From positions 161,887 to 225,886 of the forward strand of contig JARLIY010000103.1 of the NCBI GenBank assembly GCA_031291475.1: a DNA stretch of 64,000 bases, in the 5' to 3' direction. A model generated the notes under the pieces. That model searched no databases and had not been told where the DNA came from. It saw nothing but the letters and a program-made list of their open reading frames with translations. This DNA is from Xanthobacteraceae bacterium. GTDB taxonomy: Bacteria; Pseudomonadota; Alphaproteobacteria; Rhizobiales; Xanthobacteraceae. Of this stretch, positions 17,473 to 27,707 are shown piece by piece (the first letter of the stretch is position 1; the number at the start of each line of letters is the position of its first letter). The translations under genes were made by a program, and so were the position numbers.

Positions 17473-17872
17473 AGGGAATCCTCTGTTCCGACGCTGCGAT
17501 GGGCGTCGGGGAACACGTATATTGTAGCCCAAAAGATACCACACCCGTCAGCGGTGCTGGAACCCGATCAGGATTCCACAGCCGGCCATTCATCGCCGCG
17601 CTTGTCGCCTTCGGGTCAAACGCGTCGCTTTCGCGCCGTCCACGGCACGTCCGATCTACCCTCAACAGCAGGCGTTCGTTTGACAGTTCGTGCCGGCAGC
17701 GATGGGCCAACAGTTGCCTCACGCACCGCAGCAAAATCGGGCCAGTTTTGGCATGTCCAGAGCAGTTGGCCTTTATCCGCTTTGCCGTCCTCAAGGATGG
17801 GTATCCCCGGGCATTAAAATCGACCTAGGATATTAGGGCTGACCTCAACAACTCGGAAGCTGGGAGGACGTT
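17473..17872. other. Intergenic region between divergent genes
   Basis: About 400 bases holding the promoters of the cyclase-TPR gene (minus) and the interrupted membrane protein (plus). A TTTATCCGCTTTGCC stretch near 17775 resembles the half-sites of the GTCCGC repeats. No credible gene or strong promoter box was found. Confidence 0.4.
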
Positions 17873-18541
17873 ATGACAAGTCGCAACGCGAGCATTGCAG
17901 GTGGTATCGCCGGAATTGTTGGTTGGGTCGTATTCTTCGTGGCCTTTGTTCTTGCACCGACGCCGCCGACGCTGGGGGCTTCGGCAGCGGATATCGCCGG
18001 CTACTATACGGAAAATCATCACGGAACCCTGATCTCAGCATTCCTCTTCGCAACCACGGCACCATTGTTCACAATTTGGGCCGGGGTCCTGGCAGCGAGA
18101 CTACGCGATGCCGAGCGAGAGGGTGCATGGCTGTACCTGGCATTCTTGGCAGGAGTGATTGTCACCCTGGCAGTTGATGTGTCGGCCTCATTCATCACGA
18201 TGGCTCTGTCGGGTCGTGGATCGACTGCGGGTGACGCAACCGCGCAGACGCTTTCGGATATTGCGAACTACGGTTACATCTTCACTGGCTTCGGCTCGGT
18301 CGCGTTCGTCTGAGCGGCTTCTGTGGTCATGATCCGTACCGGCGAAATCGCTCGGACCCTCGGGCAGTTGGGCCTTCTGGTGGCTGCGATTCAAGTCGTT
18401 TATTTACTCACCGCATTCTTCAACGATGGACTCATGGTCGGTGGTGGCCTGATCGCGGGCTTCACGTTGCTCGGGCTGTGGTTGCTGGCCGTTTCAATAG
18501 CGATGATTGTTCGTGAGCCGGTGGTCAAAACAATGCGCTGA
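17873..18541 (+). pseudogene. Membrane protein interrupted by an in-frame TGA
   Basis: The frame from ATG 17873 (GGGAGGA upstream) runs to TGA at 18311-18313 and then continues in the same frame without another stop to 18541. Read through, it would be a 222-residue protein with about six hydrophobic segments: four before or spanning the TGA and two after. The downstream part has no ribosome site of its own before the ATG at 18323. A point change at codon 147 is the simplest explanation. The family is not recognised, and it could still be a shortened four-helix protein. Confidence 0.6.
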
Positions 18542-18565
18542 AACTTCGCGCGGGAGGTTGGAGTC

Positions 18566-19285
18566 TTGGCGATTATTGTGCTTGCCCACGGCGCTTGGTC
18601 GGCGGCTTGGGCTTGGAAGAAAGTGCGGCCCTTGATGGCCGCAGCCGGGCATCAGTTCTTCACGCCGACTTACACCGGGCTGGGCGAGCGGGCACACTTG
18701 GCAAGCCCGTCAAACGATCTCGAAACTCATATTCAGGATGTGCTTGGCGTTTTGCAGTTTGAAGAGCTGCGCGAGGTCGTGCTGATCGGACACAGCTACG
18801 GTGGCATGGTGGCGACCGGTGTGGCCGACCGAGCGCGCGATCGCGTGGCACGGCTGATCTATCTCGATGCCTTCGTACCCGCGAACGGACAGGCTTTGAT
18901 CGACATGGTACCGTCTGCCGAGCGGCAACGGCTGCTGGATAGCGTCAAGGCGGGCGACGGTTGGCGCGTCACGCCCAATCCTACTCCGCCCGATACGTCT
19001 CCAGAGGATTTGGAATGGATTAGCAAGTACAGGATGCCGCAGTCCGTTAAGTGCTTCCAGCAGCCGCTTCAATTGCAGGGAGAGCTTAGCTTACCGCGCG
19101 CATACATACACTGCACACGATATGCCGACAAAAAACCATTCAGTCAGTTTGCGGACCGTGCGAAAGGCGAAGCTGGATGGCAGGCATATGAACTCGACGC
19201 CAGCCATAGTCCCAATGTCACCGCGCCGACAGCTCTTGTGGAGGCCCTCACGCAGATTGTGGGTCGAACACATAGTGGGGAGTGA
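18566..19285 (+). CDS. Alpha/beta hydrolase, EstC / plant methyl-esterase-like
   Basis: A 239-residue compact hydrolase starting at TTG behind GGGAGG. It has LAHGAWSAAWAW at the N-terminus (oxyanion motif), nucleophile elbow LIGHSYGGM near residue 75 and the likely catalytic His in DASHSPNVT near residue 211. This group includes EstC and salicylate/methyl-jasmonate esterases. It starts 24 bases after the interrupted membrane protein and may be co-transcribed with it. The substrate is unknown. Confidence 0.83.
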   Translation: MAIIVLAHGAWSAAWAWKKVRPLMAAAGHQFFTPTYTGLGERAHLASPSNDLETHIQDVLGVLQFEELREVVLIGHSYGGMVATGVADRARDRVARLIYLDAFVPANGQALIDMVPSAERQRLLDSVKAGDGWRVTPNPTPPDTSPEDLEWISKYRMPQSVKCFQQPLQLQGELSLPRAYIHCTRYADKKPFSQFADRAKGEAGWQAYELDASHSPNVTAPTALVEALTQIVGRTHSGE

Positions 19286-19380
19286 CATTGACGCTGACGA
19301 CGTAATCGAATGAACCGTTTCGCAATGCGACAACTGAAGGTGGCGAAGTGACGTCATGGGTCAATTGCTACCGAAATGGG

Positions 19381-19419
19381 ATGTCCGCCGTCACGTCCGG
19401 TTTCCCCGATAACGGACAT
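19381..19419. repeat. ATGTCCG/CGGACAT inverted repeat
   Basis: Seven-base arms separated by 25 bases, in the spacer between the esterase and the convergent cyclase-family gene. It belongs to the same palindromic group as 9245-9277 and 33336-33370, but the loop is longer. Confidence 0.45.
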
Positions 19420-19523
19420 TCGCCGAAAGCGGCTAGTATTTTCCTTGCCGCCTACAAAGACGCTCTCACGGTGCTCGGGGAAGCGGTTGAGAGCGCCGTG
19501 CTGTACGATAATGCGGCAAGGGT

Positions 19524-20357
19524 TTATCGGCTCGATTGACGCGGGGCATTCCCCGGCACGATGGCGAACACACGCAAAGGACTGCCGCTTCCTTCGAGGA
19601 TTTTGAGCGGCGCCGCGACGATCAGCGCCCCGGTCGCCGGCAGGCGATCGAGGTTGCACAGGCATTGCAGCCCGTATTTGCCGGCGCCGTGCATGTAATA
19701 ATGACACGGATAGGGTGGCTTGAAATGTGCCGCCTGTCCCGCGTCGGTGCCGATCGTCTCGGTGCCAAAGCCGAGAACGTCGCGCTCCTTGACCAGGAAG
19801 CGGACGCAGTCCGGATCGGGGCCGGGCGTGTGCTGGCCGGTTTCGTCGAGATTCTGAAAGGCGACGGCGTCGGCGCGTTTCGACCAGTCGGTGCGCATCA
19901 GCACCCACGAGCCGACGGCAATGCGGCCGTGGCGTTTCTCGAAAGCTTTCACATGGCCGACGGTAAGGAGGAAATCGGCATCGGCAGCGGCCTCGGCGCT
20001 GCAATCGATGACATTTGCCGGCACGATGAAATGCTCGATCGGTAGCGTATCGACGGAATTGTTCGGCCGATCGCGGCCGGAAATCCAGTGGATCGGCGCG
20101 TCGAAATGCGTGCCGGTATGCTCGCCGAAGCTCACGTTGTTCCAGTACCAGCCGGGGCCGCGGTCGTCGTAGCGGGAAATTTCTTCCGAGCGGAACGGAC
20201 GGCACTGGCCCATCTCCGGCGGCAACACGATCGCCGGAAAATCGGGAGAGAGCGTCTGCGTCAAATCGACCAGCCGGACATTACCCGCTGCAACAAGGCC
20301 GCCGAAGCCCCCGCGGCGGCCGCTTGCGGGCGTTTTCGTTTTTTTCGACGCCTTCAT
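19524..20357 (-). CDS. Cyclase family protein (kynurenine formamidase-like metal hydrolase)
   Basis: A 277-residue protein of the cyclase/KynB fold. The family signature HTGTHFDAPIHW lies near residue 80, giving the metal-binding His and Asp residues. The ATG at 20357 overlaps the stop of the upstream SDR gene as ATGA, indicating translational coupling. Members hydrolyse amides or lactones or act as cyclases in aromatic and polyketide catabolism. Here it is the last gene of a chain running from livH through the thiolase, so hydrolysis of a ring or lactone intermediate is plausible. Confidence 0.85.
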   Translation of the reverse strand: MKASKKTKTPASGRRGGFGGLVAAGNVRLVDLTQTLSPDFPAIVLPPEMGQCRPFRSEEISRYDDRGPGWYWNNVSFGEHTGTHFDAPIHWISGRDRPNNSVDTLPIEHFIVPANVIDCSAEAAADADFLLTVGHVKAFEKRHGRIAVGSWVLMRTDWSKRADAVAFQNLDETGQHTPGPDPDCVRFLVKERDVLGFGTETIGTDAGQAAHFKPPYPCHYYMHGAGKYGLQCLCNLDRLPATGALIVAAPLKILEGSGSPLRVFAIVPGNAPRQSSR

Positions 20358-21607
20358 GGCGCGTTCCCGCTCAGTTCGCGCTCGAGCGCCTTTGGATTTT
20401 CCAGATGCCGCGCCAGCCAATCCTGCGCCACGTCGCCCGGATAGACGTCTTCGACGGAGCCCTTCAGCGCTTCGATCACGACATGTGCCACGGCGGTCGG
20501 CGAAAGCTTCGGCGGCTGTTCCAGCTGGTCCCAGTCGTCGTCGATCGGACCGGGGAACAGATTGATGACGCGCACGCCGGCCGGCCGCAACTCGGCGCGC
20601 AAGGCTTGCGACAACGACAGCGCCGCCGCTTTCGAGGCCGAATAGGTGCCGTGCGACGGGTAGTTGGCGAGCGCGAAGATGGAAAGCAAGTTTACCCAGG
20701 CGATGGCGTTCGCGGCGCCGTCTGCCGCGCGCGCTTGAAGCACCGGAGCAAATTCCTGGGCGAGCCGCAACAGCCCGAAATAATTCACGTCCATCTCAAG
20801 TTGAGCGGTTTCAACGCCGCGGCGCGAGGCAATAGTGAAGGTGCGATGGTAATCGCCGGTGTTGACCACGATATCGACCTTGCCGCCGATCTCGCCGGCA
20901 AGTTCGCGTACCGAGCGGCCATCTGTGACGTCGAGCGGAACGATTGCCGCCTGCGGCAGCGCGCGCAGTGCTTCGAAGCCCGGCACTTTCTTCCAGGGCT
21001 CGGCTTCGCCGATCCAGATCAGATCCGCGCCGGCGGCCGAAAGCGCGCGCACGATTGCTTGTCCGAGCGCCGATTTGCCGTCGGTGACCAGGATTTTGCG
21101 GGAGCGCGGATCGCAAGTCATCTCGCGCAGCTTCGGATCGTCCGACATGAGAGTCCTCCCCTGGTCCGGAACGGCGACGAGCACTGCCTGGCTGGCCCGA
21201 TCGAGCGCCGCTTCGACGCGCACCCGGCAGGGTGCAGCGCCGACATTTTCGTGCACATAAGCAATCACGTTGACGCCGGCGTCCAAGCGAACGTTGCCGA
21301 CGCGCCAGGGCAGGCGCTCGCGAAAGAACAGCTCCTGAGCGTTGCGTAGCGTCGTTTCGGCGATGAGTTCGCCGCGACCGTCCTGCGGGCGCCAGATCAA
21401 ACGGTGCGACAGGCAGGCGCGGCAGACTTCGCGCGGCGGATACTGGACGGCGCCGCAATCGAGGCAGACTTGCAGCTCGAGCCGGCCGCGGGCGGCGGCG
21501 GCGGTGAGCCCCAGTGCGACGCGGCTGCGCGGAGCAGGCGGCAGCGTCGGCAGCCGCGTGCGCAGCACCGGATTTTTCTGCTTCGGCCGTTTTGCCGGCT
21601 CGCCCAT
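20354..21607 (-). CDS. DUF35 OB-fold/zinc-ribbon protein fused to a short-chain dehydrogenase
   Basis: A single 417-codon frame. Residues about 35-150 are the zinc ribbon and OB fold that accompany thiolases of the lipid-transfer type (CLDCGAVQYPPREVCRAC). Residues 154-417 are an SDR with an N-terminal TDGKSALGQAI motif, catalytic YSASK and NLFPGPI. The start at 21607 has GAGGAA upstream. At the junction an in-frame ATG (21148, residue 154) has a strong GGGGAGG six bases before it, so a separate SDR may also be made. The 3' end overlaps the cyclase start; the thiolase stop lies 26 bases upstream. Confidence 0.82.
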   Translation of the reverse strand: MGEPAKRPKQKNPVLRTRLPTLPPAPRSRVALGLTAAAARGRLELQVCLDCGAVQYPPREVCRACLSHRLIWRPQDGRGELIAETTLRNAQELFFRERLPWRVGNVRLDAGVNVIAYVHENVGAAPCRVRVEAALDRASQAVLVAVPDQGRTLMSDDPKLREMTCDPRSRKILVTDGKSALGQAIVRALSAAGADLIWIGEAEPWKKVPGFEALRALPQAAIVPLDVTDGRSVRELAGEIGGKVDIVVNTGDYHRTFTIASRRGVETAQLEMDVNYFGLLRLAQEFAPVLQARAADGAANAIAWVNLLSIFALANYPSHGTYSASKAAALSLSQALRAELRPAGVRVINLFPGPIDDDWDQLEQPPKLSPTAVAHVVIEALKGSVEDVYPGDVAQDWLARHLENPKALERELSGNAP

Positions 21608-21633
21608 TCTTCGCTTCCTCACCCGTTCCAAAC

Positions 21634-22796
21634 TCAGGCCGTTGCAAGTATTGCGGCGCCGCTGCAGATGCCGCGATCGTAATTGATCATGCCGAAGCCG
21701 GAGACAAGCCCGTACCGCGCCTTGGGCACGCGCGCGCCGAGCGTTTGCCCGGTCAGCTGACGGATGGCTTCGACAATGCCGAGATGTCCGCCAGCCGCGC
21801 CGGCCTGACCGACCGATAATTGGCCGCCCGAAGTATTGAGCGGGAACGTGCCCGCGCCCTCGAAGGTGTTGGCGCGGATGAAGGCCGCGCCTTCGCCGTG
21901 GCCGCAAAAGCCGAGGCCTTCGAATTGCAGCACGTTGATGACCGGATAGTCGTCGTAGGTCTCGATGAAGTCCATGTCCCGCGGTCCGATGCCCGCTTGC
22001 TCGTAGAGCGCATCGCGGTCGAGCGCCCAGCCGCCGCGATCCTGGATTGGATCGTCGGCAAACCCATTGTGGCGTTCGATGGCGCCGAGAAGTCGCACGA
22101 AAGACAGGCCGAGCGTCTCGGCCGTTGCGCGCGACATGACCAGAAACCCTTCCGCGCCGGCACACGGCATCACGCAATCGAACAGCCGCAGCGGATCGGC
22201 GACCAGGCGGGCATTGAGATATTCCTCGAGCGTCAGCGGCTTTTTGAACAGCGCCATCGGGTTCTTCAGCGCGTTGCTGCGCTGGGCGACGCACAGTTTG
22301 CCGAAGTCCTCACAATTGGCGCCGTGCTTGCGCATATAATGTTCGGTCAACAAGGCGAAGCTCGCATTCGGTCCGCCCGAGCCATACGGGTAGACCGCGT
22401 CCTGGGCAAACTGGCTGAAGCTTGCCGTGTTGCGGCGGAAGCTATCGGTGCGATTGGTATCGCCGGCAATGCAGGCCACGATCTCGGCATCGCCGCTCTG
22501 CACGGCGCGCGCGGCGCGGCGGATCGAGACGATGCCGGACGCGCCGCCCATCCGCACATCGTCGAGCCAGCGCAATGTCAGTCCCAGATGCTGGGTGAGG
22601 CCGACGGCTGTGTCGGGGGAAAGCGTGAAGCTTGCAACCGCAAGCCCATCGATGCGCGCTTTCGGGACTTTCGCGGCAGCGATCAGTCCGGCCATGGCGC
22701 GGCCGAGAAACCAATGCGCGCTCCGGATTGAATAGCGGACATAGGGAACCGTCACCGGCGCCGCCAGAACGACATCGTCATAGCCGCGCGCGGGCA

Positions 22797-22797
<1 letters not shown>
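21634..22797 (-). CDS. Thiolase family protein (acetyl-CoA acetyltransferase / lipid-transfer type)
   Basis: A 387-residue thiolase-fold protein of the group that pairs with DUF35 proteins. It shows FDCVMPCAGAEGFLVMS near residue 207, NTSGGQLSVGQAGAAGGH near residue 320, and the C-terminal His of GGHLG. The ATG at 22797 overlaps the LivF stop by one base (TGATG). Relatives carry out thiolysis or retro-aldol side-chain cleavage on CoA esters, usually as complexes with the OB-fold partner encoded just downstream. Its position within a transporter operon suggests it acts on the imported compound. Confidence 0.85.
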
Positions 22798-23512
<715 letters not shown>

Positions 23513-23516
<4 letters not shown>

Positions 23517-25279
23517 GCGACGCTCCCGAGATAGGCTTCCTGCACGCGCGGATCGGCGCGCACCGCCGCCGGCGTTCCTTCGACGAGCTTGGCGCCGAAA
23601 TCCATCACGACGATACGATCGACCAAACCCATGACGAACTCCACGTCGTGTTCCACCAGGAGCACGGTGACGCCTTCTTGGCGCAGCCCGCGCATCAATT
23701 CGGCGAGTGCCGCTTTTTCCGGCCGGCTCAAACCGGCGGCGGGCTCGTCGAGGATGATCAGCGCCGGATCGGCGGCGAGCGCGCGGGCGACTTCGAGGAT
23801 ACGCTGGCGGCCGAGCGGAAGATTGCCGGCGAGGTCGTGCGGGTTGGCGTCGATGCCGACGCGCTTGAGTTGGCGTTGGGCTTCGGATCGGGCGCGCGTC
23901 TCTTCCGCCCGATCGAGCCGCAGCGCGCCGCTGATAAAGCCCGAGCGGGTGCGCAAATAGGTTCCGAGCAGCACGTTGTCGATCAGCGACAGGCCGGGTC
24001 GCAATTTGACATGCTGGAAGGTGCGGGCGATGCCGGCTTCGGCGATGCGCCGCTGGCCGGCGCGGGTGATATCCTGCCCGAGAAAAATGATCTTGCCATC
24101 GTCGCTCGGCAGCGCGCCGGTGATGAGATTGAACACCGTGCTTTTGCCGGCGCCGTTCGGACCGATCAGGCCGACGATTTCGCCGGCATTCACAGCGAAA
24201 CCGACCTGATTGACCGCTTCGAGGCCACCGAAGCGTTTGAACAGACGCTCGACGGTGAGGAGCGGGGTGCCGCTCGCCGGCATCGTCCGTCGCGGCAACG
24301 GCGCGGCTGACGTGATCGTCGACCAAGCGCGGTTCGGCAGGAAGCGCAGTGCGAACGGCATTACGCCGCCGCGGGCGAATTGCAGCGCCAACACGTAGAT
24401 GATGGCAAAGACGATGACTTCGAGTTGCTCGCCGTTGCGCGAGAAGTGCGGCAACACATCCTGCAACGCGTTTTGCAGCAGCGTGATCAACGCCGCGCCG
24501 ACGACGGCGCCAAGAATATGTCCCGATCCGCCGAGGATCGCCATGAACAGATATTGGATCCCCATGCGCAGGTCGAACGGAGCCGGGCTCACATAACGGC
24601 TCATGTGGGCGTAAAGCCAGCCCGACAATCCGGCGAGCAGCGCGGCGATCATGAACGTGATGAGCCGGATGCGAAACACGCTGATGCCGAGGCTCTCGAC
24701 CATCACCACGCCGCCGCGCAGGCTGCGAATGGCGCGCCCCTCGCGCGATTCGAGCAGGTTGGCGATCACGAAGGTCGCGACCGCGAGCACGCCCCAGATC
24801 AAATAATAGATCGCGGTGGTCGGTTCGAGCGAGATCGATCCGATAAAAATCGGCGGCACGCCGGAGATGCCGTTATGGCGGCCGAGCGCGTCCAGATTGC
24901 CGAACAGGAAGAAAATCGACAAACCCCAGGCGATCGTGCCCAGCGGCAGGAAATGCCCGCCGAGCCGGAGCGTGACGGCGCCGAGCAACGCCGCGACCAG
25001 GACGGTCAGAGCGAGCGCGAAGACAAGCCCGAGCCAAGGGGAAGCGCCCTCGACCGTCGTCAGCCACGCCGTGGCGTAAGCGGCGATGCCGACGAAGGCC
25101 GCCTGGCCGAACGACGTCAGTCCGCCGAACCCGGTCAGCAGCACGACGCCCAGCGCCACCAGCGCATAGATGCCGATGTAGTTCAGCAGCGTAATGGTGA
25201 AGGAAGCGACGTAGAGCGGCGCCGCCGCCAAGAGGACGACGACGGCGATCGCCAGCAGGATTCCGGCTCGCCGTGTCAT
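23513..25279 (-). CDS. Fused LivM permease and LivG ATPase of a branched-chain-type ABC transporter
   Basis: A 588-residue fusion. Residues about 1-310 are the LivM permease with 8-9 hydrophobic segments and [15 protein letters not shown]; residues about 335-588 are a LivG ATPase with GPNGAGKST, a LPLGRQR signature variant and [10 protein letters not shown]. The signature normally reads LSxGxQR, so the serine is replaced by proline. The ATG at 25279 overlaps the LivH stop. LivM-LivG fusions are known in alphaproteobacteria. It forms the transporter with LivH and LivF. Confidence 0.9.
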
Positions 25280-26328
25280 CCCTCGACCTCCACATCTTCC
25301 TCTTCGGCCTGCGGCAGAGACAGCGAGCGCCACAACATCACCGGAATGAGCACGCTAAAGACCACCACCTCCTTGAACGCGCTGTCCCAAAAGGAGGCGA
25401 AGCTTTCAAGTACGCCGATGAAAAGGGCGCCGAGCGCGGTGCCCGGATAGCTGACGAGACCGCCGATAATGGCGCCGACGAAAGCCTTGAGCCCGATGAT
25501 GAAACCTGAATCGTAATAGAGCGTTGTGGTCGGGCCGATCAGAATGCCGGAGACGGCGCCAAGCAAAGAGGCGAGCAGAAAGGCGAGCGTCGCCGTGCTA
25601 CCGGGCCGAATGCCAACGAGGCGCGCGCCGATGCGGTTGACCGAAGTCGCGCGCAACGCCTTGCCCGACAAGGTATGCTCGAAGAAAAGAAACAGCAGCA
25701 GGCTGAAGATGGCGGCGGTCGCCACCATCAGCAAAGTCTGCGACGTCACGATTACGCTGCCGAAGCGGAAGATTTCATTGGTCAGCGGCTTGGTGCGGAA
25801 TCCTTCCGGCCCGAAGAACAGGAGACCCAATCCCGAGAGCCCGAAAGTCAGCGCCACCGAAACAATGAGCAGCAAGAGGACCGAAGCGTCCGCGAGCGGG
25901 CGCAACGCGATGCGCTCGATCAGCGGCCCGATCGGGACCACCAGCGCAATGGCGAGCGGAATTTGGGCACCTGCGGGCAGTATCATCCCGGCGGTGAGCC
26001 AAGCGATGGAGGCTGGGATGAGCGGCAAGAGGCCGTAACCGACGACGCCGTGGGCGATGCGCCGGGTCTGGCCGCGCCGCCATTGATGCACGCCCTCCAC
26101 GAGACAGGCCGTGACTGCCAGCGTGGCGATCAGATAAACGGTGCCCGGCATGCGGCCGAGCTGCATCGATGCAAGCGTCAGCGCCGAGAAGGCGACGATA
26201 TCGCCGAACGGCACGAACACCACGCGCGTGATCGAGAAAATGAGAACAAGACCGAGGCCGACGAGGACGTAAATCGATCCGGTGGCGATGCCGTCGATGC
26301 CGAGGATGAGGCCGATGTCAGGTGTCAT
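25276..26328 (-). CDS. livH: Branched-chain-type ABC transporter permease LivH
   Basis: A 350-residue permease with about nine hydrophobic segments. It has GSIYVLVGLGLVLIFSITRV near the N-terminus and the EAA-like ALRATSVNRIGARLVGI loop, both typical of LivH. It is somewhat longer than usual because of a hydrophilic insert around residues 80-95. It is the first gene of the minus-strand chain livH-livMG-livF-thiolase-DUF35/SDR-cyclase. Its promoter lies in the 141-base divergent spacer shared with the binding-protein gene. Confidence 0.9.
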   Translation of the reverse strand: MTPDIGLILGIDGIATGSIYVLVGLGLVLIFSITRVVFVPFGDIVAFSALTLASMQLGRMPGTVYLIATLAVTACLVEGVHQWRRGQTRRIAHGVVGYGLLPLIPASIAWLTAGMILPAGAQIPLAIALVVPIGPLIERIALRPLADASVLLLLIVSVALTFGLSGLGLLFFGPEGFRTKPLTNEIFRFGSVIVTSQTLLMVATAAIFSLLLFLFFEHTLSGKALRATSVNRIGARLVGIRPGSTATLAFLLASLLGAVSGILIGPTTTLYYDSGFIIGLKAFVGAIIGGLVSYPGTALGALFIGVLESFASFWDSAFKEVVVFSVLIPVMLWRSLSLPQAEEEDVEVEG

Positions 26329-26469
26329 GCGTGCCCCAACGGCTCAACGCGTGCGCCGGTCGAGCGTTGAAGAAAACCATTGCGGGTCAATTGTTTCAAG
26401 CTTAAAAAGTCGGGCACGAACGCGCACTGACAAAGCTTCGCGCACCAGCCGGCAATCGGGAGGTTTCTC
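26329..26469. promoter_or_regulatory. Divergent promoter region of the transporter operons
   Basis: This 141-base spacer separates livH (minus) from the binding-protein gene (plus). An imperfect palindrome TTTCAAGCTTAAAA sits at 26394-26407. A very similar box, TTTAGGCTTAAAA, lies at 31366-31378 in the other divergent spacer of this locus, so both could bind the same regulator. No regulator gene is found in between. Confidence 0.4.
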
Positions 26470-27621
26470 GTGAATACACTGCGTATCGTTGGCGGCGCGG
26501 CGATTGTCTCCTTGATGATCCTGCCGGCCAAGGCGGCCGATATCACCGTCGGCCTCATTACCGCGATGACCGGTCCCAGCGCCTCAATCGGGATACCTTA
26601 TTCCAAAGGCACCGCCGCAGGCGTGGCCTACAAGGATGAGGTCAACGGCATCAAGCTCAACGTCGTACAGCTCGACGACACGTCAGACCCGTCGACCGGC
26701 ACGCGCAATGCACGCAAACTCGTCGAGCAGGACAAAGTCGACGTGCTGATGGGCGCCGGCAGTACGCCGATCTCAATCGCGATGACTGCCGTGTGCCACG
26801 AGCTGAAAGTTCCGTGCATTACGCTTTCTCCGGTGAATATGCCCGGCGAACCAGGCTCCTGGATGATCTCTATTCCGCAGCCGCCGACACTGATGGTGTC
26901 GGTCGTGGTGGACTACATGAAGGACGCGGGCGTCAAGACCGTCGGCTATATCGGCTTCAGCGACGGGTGGGGCGATCTCGTTTATGGTGGCCTGGAAAAA
27001 TCCGCCGGGCCCGACGGCATCAAGATCCTGACCAACGAGCGCTACGCGCGCGCCGACACCTCGGTGACCGCGCAGGCGCTGCATATCGTTTCGGCCGAGC
27101 CGGACGCGGTGATGACCGGCGGATCGGGAACGCCGGGCGCGCTGCCGTTCATCGCGCTGCGCGAACGCGGTTACACCAAGGCAATCTACGGCACGCCGGC
27201 GATAATCAATCCCGATTTCGTGCGCGTCGGCGGCGCCGCGGTCGAAGGGGTGATTGCCTCAACCGGCCCCGTGGTCGTCGCCGATCAGCTGCCGGATACC
27301 TATCCGACCAAGAAAATCGCCCTCGACTATCAAGCCGCGTATCAGAAGGCCAACAACGAGCCGGCGCGCGGCGCGTTCGGTCCGTATGCGTTCGACGGCT
27401 GGTTGGTGCTTCTGGATTCAGTCAAGCGCGCCTTGGCGACCGGCGCGCAACCGGGCACGTCGGAATTCCGCACGGCTTTGCGCGACGCGCTCGTCACCGC
27501 CAAGGACGTTGTCGGCACGCACGGCATCTACAACTTCAAGCCGGGCGACAGCTTCGGCGTCGATAAGCGGGCGCTGGTGCTGGTCAAGCTCGTCGACGGC
27601 AAGTGGATGCTCGTGCAGTAA
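26470..27621 (+). CDS. ABC transporter substrate-binding protein (LivK/HAAT type)
   Basis: A 383-residue periplasmic-binding-protein type 1 fold starting at GTG behind GGGAGG. The N-terminus is a Sec signal ending in PAKA. The mature part begins ADITVGLITAMTGPSASIG, characteristic of Leu/Ile/Val and aromatic-acid receptors. Later markers are a TRNARKLVEQDKVDVLMGAG block and GFSDGWGD. It is divergent from livH and completes the transporter. Cargo is probably a carboxylate used by the neighbouring enzymes. Confidence 0.9.
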   Translation: MNTLRIVGGAAIVSLMILPAKAADITVGLITAMTGPSASIGIPYSKGTAAGVAYKDEVNGIKLNVVQLDDTSDPSTGTRNARKLVEQDKVDVLMGAGSTPISIAMTAVCHELKVPCITLSPVNMPGEPGSWMISIPQPPTLMVSVVVDYMKDAGVKTVGYIGFSDGWGDLVYGGLEKSAGPDGIKILTNERYARADTSVTAQALHIVSAEPDAVMTGGSGTPGALPFIALRERGYTKAIYGTPAIINPDFVRVGGAAVEGVIASTGPVVVADQLPDTYPTKKIALDYQAAYQKANNEPARGAFGPYAFDGWLVLLDSVKRALATGAQPGTSEFRTALRDALVTAKDVVGTHGIYNFKPGDSFGVDKRALVLVKLVDGKWMLVQ

Positions 27622-27672
27622 CTGAAGTCCATCTGCCGCTCGTCGCCGCGTAGGCGGGGACCCAGTTCTGGA

Positions 27673-27690
27673 TTCCCGCTTGCGCGAGAA
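27673..27690. repeat. REP-like hairpin between convergent genes
   Basis: TTCCCGC and GCGAGAA pair around TTGC with one mismatch, in a GGATTCCCGCTTGCGCGAG context like the REP elements common in Bradyrhizobium-type genomes. It lies between the convergent ends of the binding-protein and racemase genes and may terminate transcripts from both sides. Confidence 0.5.
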
Positions 27691-27707
27691 TGAGCGGCTT
27701 TTCTCTC

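Noticed and set aside
541..19353. TGACGTCA palindrome seen at 541-548 and again near 19350
   Set aside because: Eight-base palindromes are expected by chance in 64 kb, and the surroundings do not match.
20354..22294. Extension of the DUF35-SDR frame upstream to 22294 (646 codons)
   Set aside because: The part upstream of 21607 overlaps the thiolase in another frame and has shadow composition; the ATG at 21607 has a ribosome site and starts the conserved part.
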